A stretch of 23,588 nucleotides of DNA, from NCBI GenBank assembly GCA_023442215.1, contig JAEZMP010000557.1, forward strand, positions 1 through 23,588, given 5' to 3'. The DNA is from Pseudomonadota bacterium. GTDB lineage: Bacteria > Pseudomonadota > Alphaproteobacteria > Rhizobiales > Segnochrobactraceae. This document shows positions 20,213-23,588 of the stretch, one piece after another. Made by a program: the position numbers and the translations under genes. The notes beneath the pieces are model-generated. The model was given only the letters and a program-made list of their open reading frames with translations. It was not told where the DNA came from and made no database searches. How positions within the stretch are numbered: position 1 is the stretch's first letter; each line of letters opens with the position of its first letter.

Positions 20213-23101
20213 TCATTCGGCCGCGGCGCGCTGGTCCTTGGATTTCGCCGCCGGTTCCTTGCCCGTGCCCTCGCGGGCAGCGGCATCCTTCGACGCCGTC
20301 TCCTTCTGGGCAGCCTCCTTGGGCGGGCCCTCGAACGCCTGATGGACGCGGCGGCGGATCGCGGCCTGGGTGGAAGGCGCGGTCACCTTCTGGTTAGACA
20401 GGCTCGTCAGGTAGAACACGTCCACCACCCGCTCGCCGAAGGTGGCGATGTGGGCGGAGGCGATGTTGAGGCTGAGATCCGACAGTGCGCGGGTCAGGTC
20501 GTAGAGCAGGCCCGGCCGGTCGAGGCCGGCGACCTCCAGCACGGTGAAGCGTTCCGAACTCGCATTGTCGATGTGCACTTCCGTCGGCACGTTGAACGGC
20601 TTGGCGTTGGGCTTGCCGTTGGCGAGCTTGCGCACCCCGCGCTCGGGAATGGTCTCGAGCCCCGTCAGCACCCGCTCGATCATGTCGGTGATGCGCCGCG
20701 CGCGGCGCAGTTCGTCATCGTCGCCCTGGAACTCGCGCGAGATAGCGATGGTGTCGAGGGCAAGGCCGTCGGTGGTGGTGAACACCTGTGCGTCGACGAT
20801 GTTGGCGCCGGCGACCGTGCAGGCGCCGGCGATGACCGACAGCACGCGCGGGTGATCGGGCGCGAGCACGGTCAGCACCGTCACGTCTAGGCGGGCGTGC
20901 ACCTCGACCGCGGTGGCGAAGCGCCGCTTCTCGCGGTCGGCGGCGCGCACGAGTTCGGCATGGGCGACCTTGGCCGGCAGGTCGACACGCAGCCAGTAGG
21001 GCGCGTAATGCCGCTCCATGTAGCGCGCGCGGTCCGCCTCGGGCCAGTTGACGAGAGCGTCGGCGAGCTCGGCCTTGGCTGCCATGAGGCGATCGCCGTG
21101 GGAAAGGCGGCTGTGGCCGCCGGCAAGCATCGGTTCGGTCTCGTAGAACAGCGTGCGCAGCAACTGCGCCTTCCAGCCGTTCCAGACCCCGGGCCCGACA
21201 GCCTTGATGTCGCAGACCGTCAGCACCAGCAGCATCTTCAGGCGCTCGGGGCTCTGCACGAGCGCGGCGAAGTCGGCGATGGTCTTGGGATCGGACAGGT
21301 CGCGCGACTGCGCGACCATGCTCATCACGAGATGGTTCTCGACCAGCCAGGCGAGGGTCTCGGTCTCGGCGGCGGTGAAGCCGAAGCGGGGGCCGAGGCG
21401 GCGGGCGATGCGGGCGCCGGCGATGGAGTGATCCTCCGGGCGGCCCTTGGCGATGTCGTGCAGGAACAGCGCGAGGTAGATCAGCTTGCGGTTCTGCAAT
21501 TCCGCCATCAGGCGGGTCGCGATCGGCAGGTTCTCGATGTGGATGCCGTCCTCGATTTCGGACAGCGCGCCGATGCAGCGCAGCAGGTGCTCGTCCACCG
21601 TATAGTGGTGGTACATGTTGAACTGCATCATCGCCACGACCTTGCCGAAGTCGGGAATGAAGCGGCCGAGCACGCCGGCCTCGTTCATGTGGCGCAGCAC
21701 CGCCTCGGGCGCCCGGCGCGAGGTCAGGATCTCGATGAAGAGCCGGTTCGCCTCCGGGTTCTCCCGCAGCTTCGCGTCGACGAGCTTCAGCGAGCGCCGC
21801 GCGAGGCGCATCGCGTCCGGATGGAATTCGAGGCCGTTGCGATCCGCGAGGTGGAACAGGCGGATGAGGTTCACCGGGTCGCGGGCGAACACGTCCTTGT
21901 CGGCGATGTTCAGCCGCTCGTGCTCGATGACGAAATCGCCCGATTCCGGCAGCTTGCGGCGCTTGCGGCGGCCGATCGAGTTGAAGAAGCGGTTGAGAAC
22001 CGGCGCCTGCTTGACCTGCTCTTCCTCCAGCGCGTTGCAGAAGATCAGGGTCAGGTCGCCGACATCCTTGGCGACCAGGAAATAGTGCTTCATGAAGCGC
22101 TCGACGTCGCGCAGGCCGGGATGGCTGGTGTAGCCGAGCCTGATGGCGATCTCCCGCTGGAAGTCGAACGACAGCCGTTCCTCGGCGCGCCCCGTCGCGA
22201 AATGGAGGTGGCAGCGCACCGCCCAGAGGAAGTCCTCCGCCTTGCGGAACAGGTTGAGCTCGGCGCGGGAGAAAACCCCGAGCTCGGCCAGATCCTCGCG
22301 GGAGCGGACGCGGTAGACGTACTGGGCGATCCAGAACAGGGTGTTCAGGTCGCGCAGGCCGCCCTTGCCCTCCTTGACGTTCGGCTCCACCAGATAGCGC
22401 GAGCGGCCTTGGCGCTTGTGGCGCTCGTCGCGCTCGGCGAGCTTGGCGGCCACGAACTCCGATGCCGTTCCCTGCACCACCTCGCGGTCGAACCGGCTGG
22501 TCAGGCTCTGGAACAGTTCGCTGTCGCCCCACAGGAACCGCGCTTCCAGGATGGCGGTCCGGATCGTCATGTCGGATTGCGACAGGCGGATGCACTCGTC
22601 CACGGTGCGGGTGGCATGGCCGACCTTCAGGCCGAGGTCCCAAAGCCCGTAGAGCACGAACTCGACCACGGTCTCCGTCCAGGGCGTGCGCTTGTAGGGG
22701 AGCACGAACAGGAGGTCGACGTCGGAGCCCGGCGCCATCGTGCCGCGGCCGTAGCCGCCGACCGCCACCACCGCGACGCGCTCGGCCTTGGAGGGATTGT
22801 CGACGCGGAAGACGCGACCGATCGCCACCTCGGCGAGCTGCCGGACCAGCACATCCTGCAGGAAGGCGAGCCGCTGGGCACAGGAGAGCCCGCTGCCGTC
22901 GGCGTTCAGCAGTTCGCCGGCCCGGGCAAGGGCGGCGGTGCGTGCCTGCCGCAGCCGCGCGATCAGGGCCGGGCGGAACTCCGCCGGTCCTTTGCCGGCG
23001 GTTATCCCGTCGATGTCGGCCGACAGCGCGGCAACATCGATCAGGTCCGCCAGTCGCGGCTCGATCTTGTGCATCCCGATTCCGTCCTGTCCCTGCCGCA
23101 T
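20213..23101 (-). CDS. glnD: Bifunctional PII uridylyltransferase / uridylyl-removing enzyme
   Basis: GlnD senses glutamine and adds or removes UMP on PII proteins (GlnB, GlnK), controlling nitrogen metabolism. The 962-residue protein has, in order: the nucleotidyltransferase domain with GGYGRG (115-120) and GSDVD (125-129); the GlnD linker domain; an HD hydrolase domain with H548 and D549 in LFLHDIAKGRPEDHS; and two ACT domains at about 738-800 and 850-910, which bind glutamine. After the second ACT domain a low-complexity tail rich in Lys, Ala and Glu (926-962) is unusual. The ATG at 23101 has GAGGA very close upstream; the ATG at 23074 (MHKIEPRL) is an alternative. glnD-murJ-trpS is a common alphaproteobacterial order. 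Confidence 0.97.
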   Translation of the reverse strand: MRQGQDGIGMHKIEPRLADLIDVAALSADIDGITAGKGPAEFRPALIARLRQARTAALARAGELLNADGSGLSCAQRLAFLQDVLVRQLAEVAIGRVFRVDNPSKAERVAVVAVGGYGRGTMAPGSDVDLLFVLPYKRTPWTETVVEFVLYGLWDLGLKVGHATRTVDECIRLSQSDMTIRTAILEARFLWGDSELFQSLTSRFDREVVQGTASEFVAAKLAERDERHKRQGRSRYLVEPNVKEGKGGLRDLNTLFWIAQYVYRVRSREDLAELGVFSRAELNLFRKAEDFLWAVRCHLHFATGRAEERLSFDFQREIAIRLGYTSHPGLRDVERFMKHYFLVAKDVGDLTLIFCNALEEEQVKQAPVLNRFFNSIGRRKRRKLPESGDFVIEHERLNIADKDVFARDPVNLIRLFHLADRNGLEFHPDAMRLARRSLKLVDAKLRENPEANRLFIEILTSRRAPEAVLRHMNEAGVLGRFIPDFGKVVAMMQFNMYHHYTVDEHLLRCIGALSEIEDGIHIENLPIATRLMAELQNRKLIYLALFLHDIAKGRPEDHSIAGARIARRLGPRFGFTAAETETLAWLVENHLVMSMVAQSRDLSDPKTIADFAALVQSPERLKMLLVLTVCDIKAVGPGVWNGWKAQLLRTLFYETEPMLAGGHSRLSHGDRLMAAKAELADALVNWPEADRARYMERHYAPYWLRVDLPAKVAHAELVRAADREKRRFATAVEVHARLDVTVLTVLAPDHPRVLSVIAGACTVAGANIVDAQVFTTTDGLALDTIAISREFQGDDDELRRARRITDMIERVLTGLETIPERGVRKLANGKPNAKPFNVPTEVHIDNASSERFTVLEVAGLDRPGLLYDLTRALSDLSLNIASAHIATFGERVVDVFYLTSLSNQKVTAPSTQAAIRRRVHQAFEGPPKEAAQKETASKDAAAREGTGKEPAAKSKDQRAAAE

Positions 23102-23142
23102 GGTCCTCAGATCGAACCGATCGGGCGCACCACGCTGAACTC

Positions 23143-23188
23143 TTTTATCCGGAGCGATTTATGTCCGATCGGCTCAATCGGAAAGCGC
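23143..23188. repeat. Extragenic element, second copy of the TTTTATCCGGA family
   Basis: TTTTATCCGGA (23143-23153) is followed by CGA and ATG at nearly the same spacing as in the minus-strand reading of 16571-16606. It then continues into the inverted repeat TCCGAT/ATCGGA with a 7-base loop (about 23164-23182). It starts about 40 bases upstream of the glnD start. Confidence 0.45.
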
Positions 23189-23222
23189 TCTCTTGTGTCG
23201 AAATCCCGCGCCGCCTCGTTCC

Positions 23223-23235
23223 GGACGTGACGTCC
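23223..23235. promoter_or_regulatory. 13-bp palindrome upstream of glnD
   Basis: GGACGT and ACGTCC flank a single G, a perfect dyad of 6-bp arms. It lies about 120 bases before the glnD start and 22 bases downstream (in the direction of glnD transcription) of a TTGACG that could be a -35 box, so it would cover the transcription start region. The binding protein is unknown. Confidence 0.35.
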
Positions 23236-23547
23236 CTTTCTTGAGGCCGCCCTGTTTCGTCAAGCCGCGTCGGCTAGGCTCGCGCGGCCTGCGCATGGTT
23301 CGTCGGCAATAATCTATCGTGGCCGAGGGTTTGGCGCCATCCGATCCCACGTCCCGGTGGGTGCCCGGCAATGGATTTCCCGGCGTGCCGCGCACATCCC
23401 GGTGCCTTTTTCGCCCTTCAGGGCGCTGGCAAGCCGCCATCCGGCCTGTCACTCGACGGAAAGACCGGCTTGGTACTCGTATTTAGGGGGCCGAACGCGC
23501 CGATTCCACCGCTGCGCCGCGCGTTTGCCGTCGGAAACCGCCCGGGC

Positions 23548-23588
23548 TCAGGCGGCCAGCGCCGCGACGAGGGCGTTCAGGACGAGCC
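23548..23588 (-). CDS. Possible C-terminal end of an unidentified gene cut by the window edge
   Basis: A minus-strand frame open from the window edge encodes LVLNALVAALAA and then stops at TGA (23550-23548). Codons are GC-rich in third position, as expected for a gene here. In many alphaproteobacteria mutS precedes glnD, but these residues do not look like a MutS ending. Twelve residues are too few to name the gene. Confidence 0.3.
   Translation of the reverse strand, partial: LVLNALVAALAA

Larger units (their letters stand above)
23102..23547. other. Long non-coding region upstream of glnD
   Basis: About 445 bases with no credible gene; a minus-strand frame of 92 codons at 23174-23452 has no recognisable features. 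Visible structures are a copy of the extragenic element (23143-23188), a 13-bp palindrome (23223-23235), a minus-strand TTGACG (23263-23258) without a good -10, the stem CCCAC/GTGGG (23346-23361), and AACGCGC/GCGCGTT arms (23494-23525) just past the possible gene end at 23548. The glnD promoter is probably here. Confidence 0.55.

Noticed and set aside
18771..20342. A 523-codon plus-strand open frame opposite murJ
   Set aside because: His- and Gln-rich composition typical of the complement of a membrane protein; no domain seen.
20897..23230. A 777-codon plus-strand open frame opposite glnD
   Set aside because: Mirror frame of glnD with no recognisable motif or ribosome binding site; such long antisense frames are expected in GC-rich genes.
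23383..23412. Plus-strand terminator ending in CTTTTT
   Set aside because: The stem before the T-run is only GCAC/GTGC (4 bp), and there is no plus-strand gene or promoter upstream.
23174..23452. A 92-codon minus-strand open frame upstream of glnD
   Set aside because: Highly basic, low-conservation look, overlaps an extragenic element and has no clear ribosome binding site.
1..23588. Mobile elements, CRISPR arrays, tRNA or rRNA genes
   Set aside because: No transposase, integrase, regularly spaced repeats or tRNA-like cloverleaf sequence was found on either strand.

Overview
The window is chromosomal DNA of a high-GC alphaproteobacterium, most likely a member of the Hyphomicrobiales (Rhizobiales). 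Evidence for this: the gene order lnt / XRE regulator / metK / trmB and the order tsaB-rimI-fur-plsC-miaB-phoH-ybeY-corC-lnt; a DUF992 secreted protein; a Fur/Mur-type regulator without the CxxC zinc site; GTG starts with 4-bp start/stop overlaps; and a copy of the rhizobial 'CTAGA...TCCGGAA...GGGAACCGG...TTTTCCGA' extragenic element. The genus cannot be named from this window.

Layout: only comM (250-1779) is on the plus strand, and it converges on trmB. Every other gene is on the minus strand, so read from high to low coordinates the order is: the tail of an unidentified gene at the right edge; glnD (nitrogen sensor), murJ (lipid II flippase) and trpS; a small unrecognised secreted protein; an aspartate aminotransferase; a DUF992 secreted protein; tsaB, rimI, a Fur-family regulator and plsC; miaB-phoH-ybeY, which are translationally coupled; corC and lnt; a PhrR/PraR-type XRE regulator; metK; and trmB.

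Much of the central cluster concerns tRNA and ribosome maturation (TsaB for t6A, RimI, MiaB for ms2i6A, PhoH/YbeZ with YbeY in RNA processing, TrmB for m7G46, TrpS). The rest covers the envelope (PlsC, Lnt, MurJ), SAM supply (MetK, used by TrmB and MiaB) and metal or nitrogen control (Fur/Mur, GlnD). The miaB-phoH-ybeY-corC-lnt core is the same as in gammaproteobacteria.

This is essentially a conserved housekeeping region. There is no phage, insertion sequence, CRISPR array, rRNA or tRNA that I can see. The most interesting unexplained structure is the metK leader: a terminator-like hairpin ends only about 20 nt before the metK start codon and is enclosed by a possible long-range helix that reaches the ribosome binding site. 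Other points are the tryptophan-rich N-terminus of RimI with an equally codon-plausible alternative frame, several extragenic palindromic elements, and two small secreted proteins of unknown function. All foldings and promoter calls were made by eye.
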